Both the position numbers and the translations under genes were made by a program. A stretch of DNA of 64,000 bases from Claveliimonas bilis (GTDB lineage Bacteria > Bacillota > Clostridia > Lachnospirales > Lachnospiraceae): positions 992,001-1,056,000 of the forward strand of contig NZ_AP027742.1 in NCBI RefSeq assembly GCF_030296775.1. Direction: 5' to 3'. Positions 1 to 8,671 of the stretch are shown here, piece after piece. The stretch's first letter is position 1, and each line of letters begins with the position of its first letter. A model generated the notes under the pieces. It searched no databases. It was not told where the DNA came from and saw nothing but the letters and a program-made list of their open reading frames with translations.

Positions 1-1092
1 AGGACATAAAATAGAGATCAGTCCGTATCCGATCATAACTGCACCATAGTTGATCCCCTGATATTTTGTGCCGAAATGGTCGGAGACAACCACAGGGAAT
101 AAACTGACAACCCCGCCGTATACCAGACAGACAGCGGAAATAAGTACAATGAAAAGCAGCCCGCCTGCAGCGGAAACTCCGATAACAGAGACTGTGCAGA
201 GAAGATAGATCATGCGAAGGATCTTTTTTCTCCCTGCCAGGTCGGAAAGCCAGGGCAGAGCAAACCGTCCGACAATGTTGGCGATAGATGCAGCCATCAC
301 GCCGGCAAGAGCCTGGCTGTTTGTGAGTCCCCGGGCCATTCCCAGAGATTTCATCAGCGGATTGACGAGAACATAGGCGGGAACAGCCAGAGCCATGATC
401 GTACTGATGATCAGATAGGATCTGGTGCGCATCATTTCCCCCACTGTAAACTGCTTCTTTGAAGATTCGGAATCTCCCTGCAGGGCAGATGAGCCTTGAG
501 AAAGTGCTGCCTGATCAGAGGCAGAGGGCTCCCGAACCCAGAAAGCGCCCAGACACAAAACGGCATAGATTACCGTCACCATGAGCATGGCAGTGCGGTA
601 ACCCCAGCGGGACAGCACATAGTCGCACAGCGGATTCATAAGAATACCGGAGATTCCGACCATACCGATGGTAATACCGGAAACCATGCCTCTTTGCCGG
701 GGGAACCATTCCTGGGGAACGGCAGTCAGCATACTGAATGCACATCCCGATCCGAAACCGCCGAGGGCGCCGTATCCCAGCGAGATCAGCCAGGGCATGT
801 TGTGGGGAGCCATGGCTGCCAGAAAGAAACCGCCGCACATGACAGCGCTTCCGAAAAAGATCGTTGCCCTTGCGCCGATCTTGTGCTGAAGAAAGCCGCC
901 CAGCATATTTCCGGCTGCGAAAATGCCGATGATAATGGTAAAAGGCTGGCTGGAGGCCGCCAGGGAAAGCCCGTATTCCTCTTGTACATAAGGCTGAAAT
1001 ACAGTCCAGATATAAGGATTGCCGTGCACAAAATTTACAATGGATGCTGCCGCCAGAATTACATAACGATTGGGTTGACGTTTCTGCCTCAT
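1..1092 (-). CDS. MFS transporter (3' end beyond window), OxlT/MCT-like
   Basis: The first 364 codons of a membrane transporter, reading out of the window at base 1. The start at 1092 follows an AAGGAGG ribosome site. The protein begins MRQKRQPNRYVILAAAS and shows about ten hydrophobic segments with the MFS arrangement: a central hydrophilic loop rich in Ser/Gln (around residues 190-215) between two helical halves, and short basic loops such as RQRG and DLAGRKK. The opening motif (a polar VNFVHGNPYIWTVF helix) resembles the oxalate/formate antiporter and monocarboxylate branch of MFS. Substrate cannot be assigned. It diverges from the AraC gene at 1236 and is probably not part of the sugar locus. 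Confidence 0.85.
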   Translation of the reverse strand, partial: MRQKRQPNRYVILAAASIVNFVHGNPYIWTVFQPYVQEEYGLSLAASSQPFTIIIGIFAAGNMLGGFLQHKIGARATIFFGSAVMCGGFFLAAMAPHNMPWLISLGYGALGGFGSGCAFSMLTAVPQEWFPRQRGMVSGITIGMVGISGILMNPLCDYVLSRWGYRTAMLMVTVIYAVLCLGAFWVREPSASDQAALSQGSSALQGDSESSKKQFTVGEMMRTRSYLIISTIMALAVPAYVLVNPLMKSLGMARGLTNSQALAGVMAASIANIVGRFALPWLSDLAGRKKILRMIYLLCTVSVIGVSAAGGLLFIVLISAVCLVYGGVVSLFPVVVSDHFGTKYQGINYGAVMIGYGLISILCP

Positions 1093-1136
1093 TCCCTGCC
1101 CTCCTTCCCGAAATAGGGATACGTAATCATACTTTC

Positions 1137-1209
1137 ATTATAGGCGATTGGAGACAATTGGCAAGAGGAAAAGCTTTCTTTTACAGCAATCCTGTCTCTG
1201 TGTTATGAT
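1137..1209. promoter_or_regulatory. Divergent promoters of MFS and araC genes
   Basis: On the minus strand, TTGCCA (1159-1164) and TATAAT (1137-1142) are separated by 16 bp ahead of the MFS gene. On the plus strand, TTTACA (1180-1185) and TATGAT (1204-1209) are separated by 18 bp ahead of the AraC gene. Both are predictions from base patterns only. Confidence 0.5.
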
Positions 1210-1235
1210 AAAGGAAATGACAAGGAGGGCTGATC

Positions 1236-2105
1236 ATGGAGGATTCCTATGTACTTCAGATGAAGAACCGCAAATTTTCCGATTTCTATTTATGTTTCTG
1301 CGGCTATGCCAAATGCAGTCCGCTTCACAGCTTCGGACCGGCAGTCAGACCCAACTATATTCTGCATTATATTGTGGATGGGAAAGGGAAATTTCTGGTA
1401 AATGGCGAAGAGTACAACCTTCAAAAGGGGCAGGGATTTCTGATCGAGCCGGAAGTACAGACCTTTTATCAGGCAGATGAGGAAGTGCCATGGACATATC
1501 TGTGGATCGGATTTGGAGGAAAGAAGGCAGAGGATTATTTAAGAGATCTTGGACTGAATAAAAAGCAGCTTATCTTTCAGTGCGGCTGCGGGGAGGAATT
1601 AAAGCAGATTGTATATTCCATGTTAAAACATAGAAAATATACAGCCGCAAATGAGTACTTTCTGGAAGGTCTTTTATATACATTTTTTGGCACCCTGAAA
1701 GAAAATATGGAAATCGCGGGAAATGCCGGGGAAAAGGATGGCAACCTTTATGTCCGCAAGGCGGTGGAATTTATCCAGAATAATTATGCGGATCCTGTCA
1801 GAGTAAAAGATATTGCCGATTATGTGGGGGTGAACCGAAGCTACCTTTACACGCTTTTCCAGGATAATCTGCAGTTATCGCCCAAAGAATATCTTACAAA
1901 TTTCCGTCTTACCCGGGCAGCAGAGCTTCTGCAGCTTACAGATCTGTCAGTTGAGACAGTTGCTATGTCCTGCGGCTATCAGGATGCGCTGGGATTTTCC
2001 AAGATATTCAAGGCAAAAATGGGGATCACTCCGTCTGCATACAGGAAGGAGAATGCGGCCTGGCAGGAAACAAAGAGGAAAGAAGAAATTGATCTAACAT
2101 TTTGA
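1236..2105 (+). CDS. AraC-family transcriptional regulator (alpha-galactoside locus)
   Basis: A 289-residue DNA-binding regulator. The N-terminal half is a cupin-like sugar-sensing domain (RPNYILHYIVDGKGKF, typical AraC arm/jelly-roll sequence). The C-terminal ~100 residues (about 174-275) hold the two helix-turn-helix motifs, with the signature CGYQDALGFSKIFKAKMGITP. The start is set by AAGGAGGGCTGATC before ATG 1236. It sits directly upstream of, and in the same direction as, the alpha-galactosidase gene at 2213, the standard arrangement for RafR/MsmR-type activators. The inducer is inferred to be an alpha-galactoside. Confidence 0.9.
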   Translation: MEDSYVLQMKNRKFSDFYLCFCGYAKCSPLHSFGPAVRPNYILHYIVDGKGKFLVNGEEYNLQKGQGFLIEPEVQTFYQADEEVPWTYLWIGFGGKKAEDYLRDLGLNKKQLIFQCGCGEELKQIVYSMLKHRKYTAANEYFLEGLLYTFFGTLKENMEIAGNAGEKDGNLYVRKAVEFIQNNYADPVRVKDIADYVGVNRSYLYTLFQDNLQLSPKEYLTNFRLTRAAELLQLTDLSVETVAMSCGYQDALGFSKIFKAKMGITPSAYRKENAAWQETKRKEEIDLTF

Positions 2106-2151
2106 CTCATTTTTCTAACGAATGCTCCTAGGCGCCGGTTACGGTTTTATA

Positions 2152-2192
2152 TATAATTGGCGTAGCGTCAGTGCACAAGGGTACACCGACGC
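2152..2192 (+). promoter_or_regulatory. Promoter -10 and 5' hairpin of alpha-galactosidase mRNA
   Basis: TATAAT lies at 2152-2157 with no recognisable -35 at the right distance, as expected for an AraC-activated promoter. A 12-bp imperfect inverted repeat (2165-2176 with 2181-2192, two mismatches, loop AAGG) starts about where transcription should begin, just before the GGAGGAG ribosome site. It could be an mRNA stem-loop or a regulator site. Confidence 0.45.
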
Positions 2193-2212
2193 CAGCATTG
2201 GAGGAGAAGAAA

Positions 2213-4465
2213 ATGAGTATAATTGTTAATGAAAAAAATAAAACATTTCACCTGTATAATAATCAGATCAGCTATCTTATGTCTGTCTTGCCAAACGGTC
2301 ACATAGGACAGCTGTATTTTGGGAAAAGGATCCACCACAGAGAGGACTTTTCTTATTTGCTGGAGAGAATGTCCCGCCCGATGGCATCCTGTATTTTTGA
2401 AGAGAGTAAAGATTTTTCACTGGAACATCTGAAACAGGAATACGGAGTCTATGGGAGCGGGGATTACCGCATGCCTGCGGCAGACGTTTTGCAGGAAAAC
2501 GGCAGCAGGATCTTGGATCTGTGCTATGAAGGCTATGAGGTTCAGGAAGGAAAGCCGTCTCTTCCGGGGCTTCCGGCAATTTATACGGAAAATGAAAAAG
2601 AGGCGGAAACATTGATTCTTTGCCTTGGGGATAAAGTTACGGGGCTGAAGGTACGGCTGATGTACACCATATTTGCGGCGGAGGGAATTATTGCAAGGAG
2701 TGTTTCTTTTGCCAACAATGGAAATCAGGCTCTTCACCTGGCAACCGCTATGAGCCTTTGCATGGATCTGCCGGATCATGACTATGAGTGGATGCAGTTT
2801 TCGGGAGCGTGGGCAAGAGAGAGACATTTGCGGACAAGACATCTGGAATATGGGATCCAGTCTGTTGGGAGCCTTAGGGGACATTCCTCTCACGAGCACA
2901 ATCCTTTTGTCATTCTGAAGCGTCCGTCGGCGGATGAATTTCAAGGGGAGGCAATCGGTTTCAGCCTTGTGTACAGCGGTAATTTCCTGGCTCAGGCCGA
3001 GGTGGATACCCATGATACTACAAGGGTTCTTCTGGGAATCCATCCGGAAGGATTTGACTGGAAGCTGGAACCGGGCGAGACATTCCAAACCCCGGAGGCG
3101 GTTATGGTCTATACAGATCAGGGACTGAACCATTTAAGCCAGATCTATCACCGGCTTTATCAGAAGAGACTGGCCAGGGGATACTGGAGAGACAGGGTTC
3201 GACCGATCCTGATCAACAACTGGGAGGCGACATATTTTGATTTTGATGAGGAGCGGCTTCTGGAGATTGCCGCAAAGGCAAAGGAAACAGGGGTAGAACT
3301 CTTTGTTCTTGACGACGGATGGTTCGGGGGCCGGTGCAGCGAACATGCCGGGCTTGGAGACTGGGTCGCCAATACAGACCGGCTGCCGGAAGGGATCCGG
3401 GGACTTGCACAGAAGATAGAGGACATGGGAATGAAGTTCGGATTGTGGTTTGAGCCGGAAATGGTAAACAAGGATTCCGACCTTTTCCGTGCCCATCCGG
3501 ACTGGATCCTTCAGGCTCCGGGACGGAAATCCTGCCACGGGCGCTACCAGTATGTATTGGATTTTTCCAGAAAAGAAGTGGTGGACTGTATTTACGAAAT
3601 GATGGATAAGATCCTGTCCGGGGCAAAAGTTTCTTATATAAAATGGGATATGAACCGGAGTATTACAGAATGCTGGTCGTCAGCTCTTCCGCCGGACAGA
3701 CAGGGAGAAGTGTTCCATCGTTATATTCTTGGCGTATATGATCTCTATGAAAGACTGACTTCCAAATTCCCTCATATTTTATTTGAGTCCTGCGCAAGCG
3801 GCGGCGCCAGGTTTGATCCGGGAATGCTTTACTATGCTCCCCAGGCGTGGACCAGTGATGATACGGATGCGGCGGAACGGCTGAAAATCCAGTATGGAAC
3901 CTCCTACTGCTATCCGGTGAGCAGTATGGGAAGCCATGTTTCGACGGCGCCGAACCATCAAACAGGCAGAAACACCCCTCTTCATACAAGGGCGAATGTG
4001 GCCTGCTTCGGTACGTTTGGATATGAACTGGATTTAAACACATTGACAGGGAAGGAGCAGGAGGAAGTAAAAGAGCAGATCGCCTTTATGAAACAGTACC
4101 GGCATCTTCTGCAGTTCGGAACATTTTACCGTTTGTCCAGTCCTTTTGAAGAGAATGTGACTGCCTGGATGGTAGTCAGCGATGATAAGAAAGAGGCAAT
4201 TGTGGGATGGTACCGTGTGCTGAGCGGAGCAAATCTGCCGTTTGGAAGGCTGCGTCTTAAGGGGCTGGAGGAAGGAACGGAATATAAAGTTACAAAACGG
4301 AGGATCCGCGAGAAAGGGCAGGGAACCTATTATGGCGATGAACTGATGTATGCCGGACTTGTAACTACAGACGGCGCTTCCGGTGAAACTTCCCTGGAAG
4401 AAGAAAAGACCTATGATTTCGATTCCAGTCTGTTCATTCTCAAGGCAGAGGATGAAAAGGAATAA
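2213..4465 (+). CDS. Alpha-galactosidase, GH36
   Basis: A 750-residue cytoplasmic enzyme hydrolysing terminal alpha-1,6-galactose from raffinose-family sugars and melibiose. GH36 marks are clear: DDGWFG (about 370), the nucleophile motif KWDMNRS (Asp near residue 478), ESCASGGARFD, and SDDTDA with the acid/base Asp near 548. The length is typical of bacterial GH36 enzymes. There is no signal peptide. A GTG start at 2171 is possible, but ATG 2213 with GGAGGAGAAGAAA in front is better. It is the first of two GH36 enzymes in the locus; the conserved GGGGRFD form is replaced here by SGGARFD. Converges with the AraC gene at 4492. Confidence 0.95.
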   Translation: MSIIVNEKNKTFHLYNNQISYLMSVLPNGHIGQLYFGKRIHHREDFSYLLERMSRPMASCIFEESKDFSLEHLKQEYGVYGSGDYRMPAADVLQENGSRILDLCYEGYEVQEGKPSLPGLPAIYTENEKEAETLILCLGDKVTGLKVRLMYTIFAAEGIIARSVSFANNGNQALHLATAMSLCMDLPDHDYEWMQFSGAWARERHLRTRHLEYGIQSVGSLRGHSSHEHNPFVILKRPSADEFQGEAIGFSLVYSGNFLAQAEVDTHDTTRVLLGIHPEGFDWKLEPGETFQTPEAVMVYTDQGLNHLSQIYHRLYQKRLARGYWRDRVRPILINNWEATYFDFDEERLLEIAAKAKETGVELFVLDDGWFGGRCSEHAGLGDWVANTDRLPEGIRGLAQKIEDMGMKFGLWFEPEMVNKDSDLFRAHPDWILQAPGRKSCHGRYQYVLDFSRKEVVDCIYEMMDKILSGAKVSYIKWDMNRSITECWSSALPPDRQGEVFHRYILGVYDLYERLTSKFPHILFESCASGGARFDPGMLYYAPQAWTSDDTDAAERLKIQYGTSYCYPVSSMGSHVSTAPNHQTGRNTPLHTRANVACFGTFGYELDLNTLTGKEQEEVKEQIAFMKQYRHLLQFGTFYRLSSPFEENVTAWMVVSDDKKEAIVGWYRVLSGANLPFGRLRLKGLEEGTEYKVTKRRIREKGQGTYYGDELMYAGLVTTDGASGETSLEEEKTYDFDSSLFILKAEDEKE

Positions 4466-4471
4466 GAAAAG

Positions 4472-4509
4472 AAAAAACAGGGCGGAGAAATTTAATTTTC
4501 TTCGCCCTG
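4472..4509 (-). terminator. Terminator of the second araC gene
   Basis: Stem of 13 bp (4478-4490 with 4497-4509, one G-U pair) followed, on the minus strand, by six T (complement of 4472-4477). It overlaps the stop codon of the AraC gene and may also stop plus-strand transcription. Confidence 0.7.
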
Positions 4510-5346
4510 ATGTTCGTATCTCCATGCTCTTGGAGAGACTCCGTAAGTATTTTTAAATGCTCTTGAGAAGTGGAGCTGATTTGAGTATCCGACGGCATTT
4601 CCGATATCTCCGATAGACAGGGAGGTGAGTTTCAAAAGCTCGCCGGCCTTGGACATGCGGTAGGAGATCAAAAATTCCTGGGGAGATTTTCCTACGGTAT
4701 CATGAAAGATTTTCCCGAAATAGCTGCGGTTCAGTCCGCAGAATGCGGCGATATCTTCCACAGAAATATCATTTTGGAAATTTTGCTCAATAAAACTTAA
4801 AGCTTCCTTAATATAGAAATCTCTCATTCGATTTCCCTGCTTTACAATCGGAGAGGAATGAGAGCGCGTCAGGTAGTCCAGAAACAGAAATAAATGCCCG
4901 ATCAGATGAAAAGGAGATTCCTGGGAATGCTGAGTGATGTAGAGCATTTCATTTACCATCTGCTGAGAAATGTCTTTATATCTCGGTTTATAGATGGGAG
5001 AATCCTGGGATATTCCGGCCATCTCCATGATCTCTTTGGCTTTCAGTCCGTCAAATTCAATCCATGCGTATTCCCAGGGCAGATCCGGATCAGCGGTATA
5101 AGTGCAGATCTGATGAGGGAAGATCATAAAGCCCTGTCCGCTTTTTACATGGTATTCTACAGATTCCTTTTTGGAATTTTGGGCGATCAGCGTTCCGGTA
5201 CCCGAAATAACATAGTGAAAAAGATAGTGAGTGCGGGCAGCGGGACCGAAGGAATGAGCGGGATCGCATTGTTCCCAGCCATATTGGTAAAGCCCCAGGT
5301 CGATAAAGTTCTCGCTGGGGAAAATAGAAAATAAAACGTTGCTCAT
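4492..5346 (-). CDS. AraC-family transcriptional regulator
   Basis: A 284-residue regulator with an N-terminal AraC cupin domain (HSFGPAARTHYLFHYVISGTG, truncated here) and a C-terminal pair of helix-turn-helix motifs (IAAFCGLNRSYFGKIFH and VGYSNQLHFSRAFKNTYGVSP). The start at 5346 follows AGGAGGAACAGC; an in-frame upstream ATG at 5439 has no ribosome site. It is divergent from the sugar-binding lipoprotein gene, so it is the likely controller of the importer operon. It is related in sequence to the AraC protein at 1236 (both share the SFGPA-R-YLFHY block), suggesting a duplicated regulator with a related signal. Confidence 0.9.
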   Translation of the reverse strand: MSNVLFSIFPSENFIDLGLYQYGWEQCDPAHSFGPAARTHYLFHYVISGTGTLIAQNSKKESVEYHVKSGQGFMIFPHQICTYTADPDLPWEYAWIEFDGLKAKEIMEMAGISQDSPIYKPRYKDISQQMVNEMLYITQHSQESPFHLIGHLFLFLDYLTRSHSSPIVKQGNRMRDFYIKEALSFIEQNFQNDISVEDIAAFCGLNRSYFGKIFHDTVGKSPQEFLISYRMSKAGELLKLTSLSIGDIGNAVGYSNQLHFSRAFKNTYGVSPRAWRYEHQGEEN

Positions 5347-5413
5347 GCTGTTCCTCCTGATGAAAGTTTCGCCTGTGGAGTACTTTTTTTCATTATATAT
5401 CAAAATGCTTGGT

Positions 5414-5500
5414 GATATCAATATATAGCATAAAAACAAGCATAAAGATATAAAACAAAAAAAACACCGGTATTTATAGACGTATATTGATATGTTAAAA
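5414..5500. promoter_or_regulatory. Divergent control region with inverted repeat
   Basis: An 11-bp inverted repeat (ATATCAATATA at 5415-5425 and its complement at 5483-5493) lies between the divergent AraC and importer genes. The right copy is just upstream of a likely -10 (TAAAAT near 5495). The spacing would suit two AraC half-sites and DNA looping. This is an inference from position and symmetry. Confidence 0.4.
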
Positions 5501-5549
5501 TAATATCACTAGGAGAAAAGCAAGAAAGAAGCAGAAAGGAGATATGAAA

Positions 5550-6842
5550 ATGAGAGGAAAAAGGACAAGATGTGTCAGTGCCTTTCTGGTAGTTGCCATG
5601 GCAGGCGGATTGATGCTGCAGGGATGTTCCGGCAACAGCGATTCCAGTGGGAAGACAGAAATTGAGATCCTGCAGTATAAGCCGGAGGCAGCTACCTACT
5701 TTGATCAGGTGGAAGAACAGTTCAATGCAACTCATGATGATATCCATCTGACCATTGACTCGCCGAATGATGCATCTACGATCATGAGAACGAGGTTTAT
5801 CCGCGAAGATTATCCGGATATCATCGGTATCGGCGGCGATATCAATTATTCTTATTATGTAGATGCGGAGATCCTTGCAGATGTGTCCGAATATGAGGGG
5901 ATGGAAAATATCAAAGATTCCTATGTGGACATAGCAGAGGCGCTGGAGATCGTCCCAACTGACGGGACCTACATTGTACCTTACATGGCTAATGCGGCCG
6001 GTATTTTGTATAACAGAGATATGTTTGAGGAACATGGCTGGGAAATTCCTACAACATGGGATGAGCTGATGAGCCTGTGCGAGGAGATTCAGGCAGAAGG
6101 AATCCTGCCGTTTTATTTTGGATTCCGTGACACGTGGACCTGTCTGGCGCCATGGAATGGAATCGCAGTAGATCTGGCACCTGCTGATCTGTGCAAACAG
6201 GTAAACAGAGGAGAGGCAACCTTTACAGAAGGATATAAAGAAGCGGCAGAAAAGTATATCCAGCTGATGGAATACGGGCCGGCTGATCCGGTAGCGTACG
6301 GTTATAACGATGCATGTACGGCGTTTGCAAGAGGGGAATCTGCAATGTATCCTATCGGAAGCTATGCAGTGCCTCAGATCCTTTCCGTAAATCCGGATAT
6401 GAATATTGACTCCTTTGTTATGCCGGCAAATGATGAGGCAGATGGCAATACATTAAACTCCGGTATTGACCTTGGCTTTTGCGTAACGGCTGCGTGCGAG
6501 AACAAGGAGGCCGCATATGAGGTGCTTGATTTCCTCCTTGAAGACGAGAATATTCAGGCCTATATTGACGACCAGAATGCAATTCCATGTAAAGAAGGAG
6601 AATTTGAGCTGGCTCCCTATGTGGACGGCATGACAGAGTATATCGAGTCCGGCAACATGACAGACTACCAGGATCATTACTATCCGTCAGAGATGGCTGC
6701 AGATGCTATCCTGCAGACCTATGTGATCGACAAGGATACAGATGCATTCCTTGCAAGGTTTGACAAAGACTGGCAGCGTTACAACCGCGATATCATCCGT
6801 GAGGTTCAGGCATACGAAGAAGAGAACGGAAGCGCGGAATAG
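5550..6842 (+). CDS. Sugar ABC transporter substrate-binding lipoprotein
   Basis: A 430-residue extracellular solute-binding protein (family 1, MsmE/RafE-like). The N-terminus has basic residues, a hydrophobic core and a lipobox LQGC with Cys26 as the lipidated residue, followed by a Ser/Gly linker. The mature part shows the family pattern (DYPDIIGIGG, VPYMANAAGILYNRDMFEEHG, PTTWDEL). ATG 5550 is chosen because AAAGGAG lies 8 bases upstream; ATG 5544 is only 2 bases from it. First gene of the importer operon, followed by two permeases; it would deliver alpha-galactosides to them. Confidence 0.93.
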   Translation: MRGKRTRCVSAFLVVAMAGGLMLQGCSGNSDSSGKTEIEILQYKPEAATYFDQVEEQFNATHDDIHLTIDSPNDASTIMRTRFIREDYPDIIGIGGDINYSYYVDAEILADVSEYEGMENIKDSYVDIAEALEIVPTDGTYIVPYMANAAGILYNRDMFEEHGWEIPTTWDELMSLCEEIQAEGILPFYFGFRDTWTCLAPWNGIAVDLAPADLCKQVNRGEATFTEGYKEAAEKYIQLMEYGPADPVAYGYNDACTAFARGESAMYPIGSYAVPQILSVNPDMNIDSFVMPANDEADGNTLNSGIDLGFCVTAACENKEAAYEVLDFLLEDENIQAYIDDQNAIPCKEGEFELAPYVDGMTEYIESGNMTDYQDHYYPSEMAADAILQTYVIDKDTDAFLARFDKDWQRYNRDIIREVQAYEEENGSAE

Positions 6843-6860
6843 GAAAGGAGTGGGGATAGA

Positions 6861-7727
6861 ATGAAAAATGAAAGAAAACGTACCTTCCTGTTAATAACGA
6901 TACCGATTCTGGCATTGTTTGTCTGCTTCAATACGATACCTTTGATTCGGGGTGTTATTTACAGTTTTACCAACTTTAAAGGCTTTGGAACTTATGATTG
7001 GGTCGGCCTTAGGAATTACATGGATCTGTTCACAGATCCCCGCGTGGGAGGATCCTATCTGTTTACATTCAAGCTGGCGATCTGCGCAACAATCGTAACG
7101 AATGTGATCAGCCTGATCCTTGCCCTGGGACTGAACAGTAAGATCCGCGCCAAAGGATTTTTCCGTGCGGCATATTTCCTGCCCAATGTACTTGGCGCAC
7201 TGGTAGTAGGTTATGTGTTCCAGTATCTGTTCACATACATTCTTCCGGCAGTGGGAGAAATGATAGGAAGCGAAGCGTTGAGCTCCAGTATGCTTTCTAA
7301 TGAAAATACTGCATGGATCGCGATCATGATCGTATGCTGCTGGCAGAATATTGCCATGAATACGATTATTTATATTTCCGGTCTTCAGACCGTTCCGGAG
7401 GATGTGTATGAAGCAGGCTCTCTGGACGGAGCAACAGGATGGAAAAAATTCAGACACCTGACTTTCCCTCTGATCATTCCCTTCTTTACCATCAATATGG
7501 TTTTGTGTGTAAAGAACTTCCTCATGGTATTTGATCAGGTTATGGCTATGACACAGGGAGGACCTGCACAGAGTACGGAATCCATTTCTTTCCTGATCTA
7601 CAACAATGGTATGAAGGGCGGAAGCTTCGGTTATCAGAGTGCTAACGCTGTTATCTTCTTCATTGTGATCGTAGCAATTTCTGCAGCACAGATGAGCATC
7701 TCCAGCAGGAAGGAGGAGCAGTTATAA
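6861..7727 (+). CDS. Sugar ABC transporter permease (MsmF-like)
   Basis: A 288-residue inner-membrane permease of the carbohydrate (CUT1) ABC family with about six hydrophobic segments. The EAA loop that contacts the ATPase is visible as EAGSLDGATGWKKFRHLTFP (about residues 180-200). The start at 6861 follows AAAGGAGTGGGGATAGA. The stop codon overlaps the start of the second permease by one base, indicating translational coupling. No ATP-binding subunit is encoded nearby, so a shared MsmK/MsiK-type ATPase from elsewhere is inferred. Confidence 0.93.
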   Translation: MKNERKRTFLLITIPILALFVCFNTIPLIRGVIYSFTNFKGFGTYDWVGLRNYMDLFTDPRVGGSYLFTFKLAICATIVTNVISLILALGLNSKIRAKGFFRAAYFLPNVLGALVVGYVFQYLFTYILPAVGEMIGSEALSSSMLSNENTAWIAIMIVCCWQNIAMNTIIYISGLQTVPEDVYEAGSLDGATGWKKFRHLTFPLIIPFFTINMVLCVKNFLMVFDQVMAMTQGGPAQSTESISFLIYNNGMKGGSFGYQSANAVIFFIVIVAISAAQMSISSRKEEQL

Positions 7728-8572
7728 TGAGTAAAAAAATAGATAAAGTAAAAACAAACTGGCCGGTTATGGTCCTTTTGATCATGGGGCTTAGCACAAT
7801 TGCTTTTCCGTTGTATATGGCGATTGTGATCGCGTTTAAACAGCCCTCCGAGATGACAAACAGCATTTCCGGAATCCTGTCCCTTCCTTCTGAATGGAGT
7901 CTTTCCAATTTTGCCCAGGCTATGGAAGTTACAGATTTCTGGAGATCGCTTGGGAACAGTGTTCTGATCACAGTAGTGACAGTGGTGCTTTCCATTGTAC
8001 TCCACTCCATGATGGGATATGCTATCGGACGGAACCGCGGACACAGCAAATTCTATAAATTTGTATATCTGTTTATTGTAAGCGGTATGTTTGTTCCTTT
8101 TGCAATCCTGATGATGCCGCTGGCAAAACAGACGGCGGAGCTGGGACTTGCAAACTGGGCTGGCGTTATCATTTTGTATGTGGTATTCTATATGCCGATG
8201 AATGTGCTGTTGTATTCCGGTTACCTTGTCAATATCCCGATCGCACTTGAAGAGGCGGCAAGAGTGGACGGCGCAAATACATGGCGGACTTACTGGAAGG
8301 TTATCTTCCCGATTATGAAGCCTATGCATGCGACAGTTGCCATCATCACAGCGCTGGCCGTATGGAATGACGTTATGACACCTCTTGTTATTATGTCAGG
8401 TACAGGGCAGAATACGCTGCCTTTGGCACAGCTCAATTTCCAGACGCAGTTCGGTACAAACTACAACCTGGCATTTGCTTCGTACCTTCTGGCATTGATA
8501 CCGATCCTTATTTTCTACATTATCTGCCAGAAACAGATTATAAACGGTGTAGTCAATGGAGCTGTAAAATAG
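7727..8572 (+). CDS. Sugar ABC transporter permease (MsmG-like)
   Basis: A 281-residue CUT1 permease, partner of the preceding protein. The EAA loop reads EEAARVDGANTWRTYWKVIFP (in pieces, about residues 183-203). Six hydrophobic segments are apparent, starting with WPVMVLLIMGLSTIAFPLYM. The start codon overlaps the preceding stop (TAATGA). It is followed by a strong hairpin and then the second alpha-galactosidase, so expression of importer and enzyme may differ. Confidence 0.93.
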   Translation: MSKKIDKVKTNWPVMVLLIMGLSTIAFPLYMAIVIAFKQPSEMTNSISGILSLPSEWSLSNFAQAMEVTDFWRSLGNSVLITVVTVVLSIVLHSMMGYAIGRNRGHSKFYKFVYLFIVSGMFVPFAILMMPLAKQTAELGLANWAGVIILYVVFYMPMNVLLYSGYLVNIPIALEEAARVDGANTWRTYWKVIFPIMKPMHATVAIITALAVWNDVMTPLVIMSGTGQNTLPLAQLNFQTQFGTNYNLAFASYLLALIPILIFYIICQKQIINGVVNGAVK

Positions 8573-8593
8573 AATTTGATATGAAAATGAAAA

Positions 8594-8618
8594 CCCCGCC
8601 TTAGCCTTTAAGGCGGGG
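8594..8618 (+). terminator. Intercistronic GC-rich hairpin
   Basis: A perfect 10-bp stem (8594-8603 with 8609-8618, 5-base loop). No T-run follows directly (CTGATTGAGTTTT), so it may be a partial terminator or a 3' stabiliser for the importer mRNA rather than a full stop. Confidence 0.6.
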
Positions 8619-8671
8619 CTGATTGAGTTTTAACGGCCGAAATTTATGAAACTTAAAAGGAGAACGACCAA

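Noticed and set aside
496-1116. A 206-codon open frame on the plus strand
   Set aside because: It is antisense to the MFS transporter, which has a ribosome site, a clean start and clear membrane segments.
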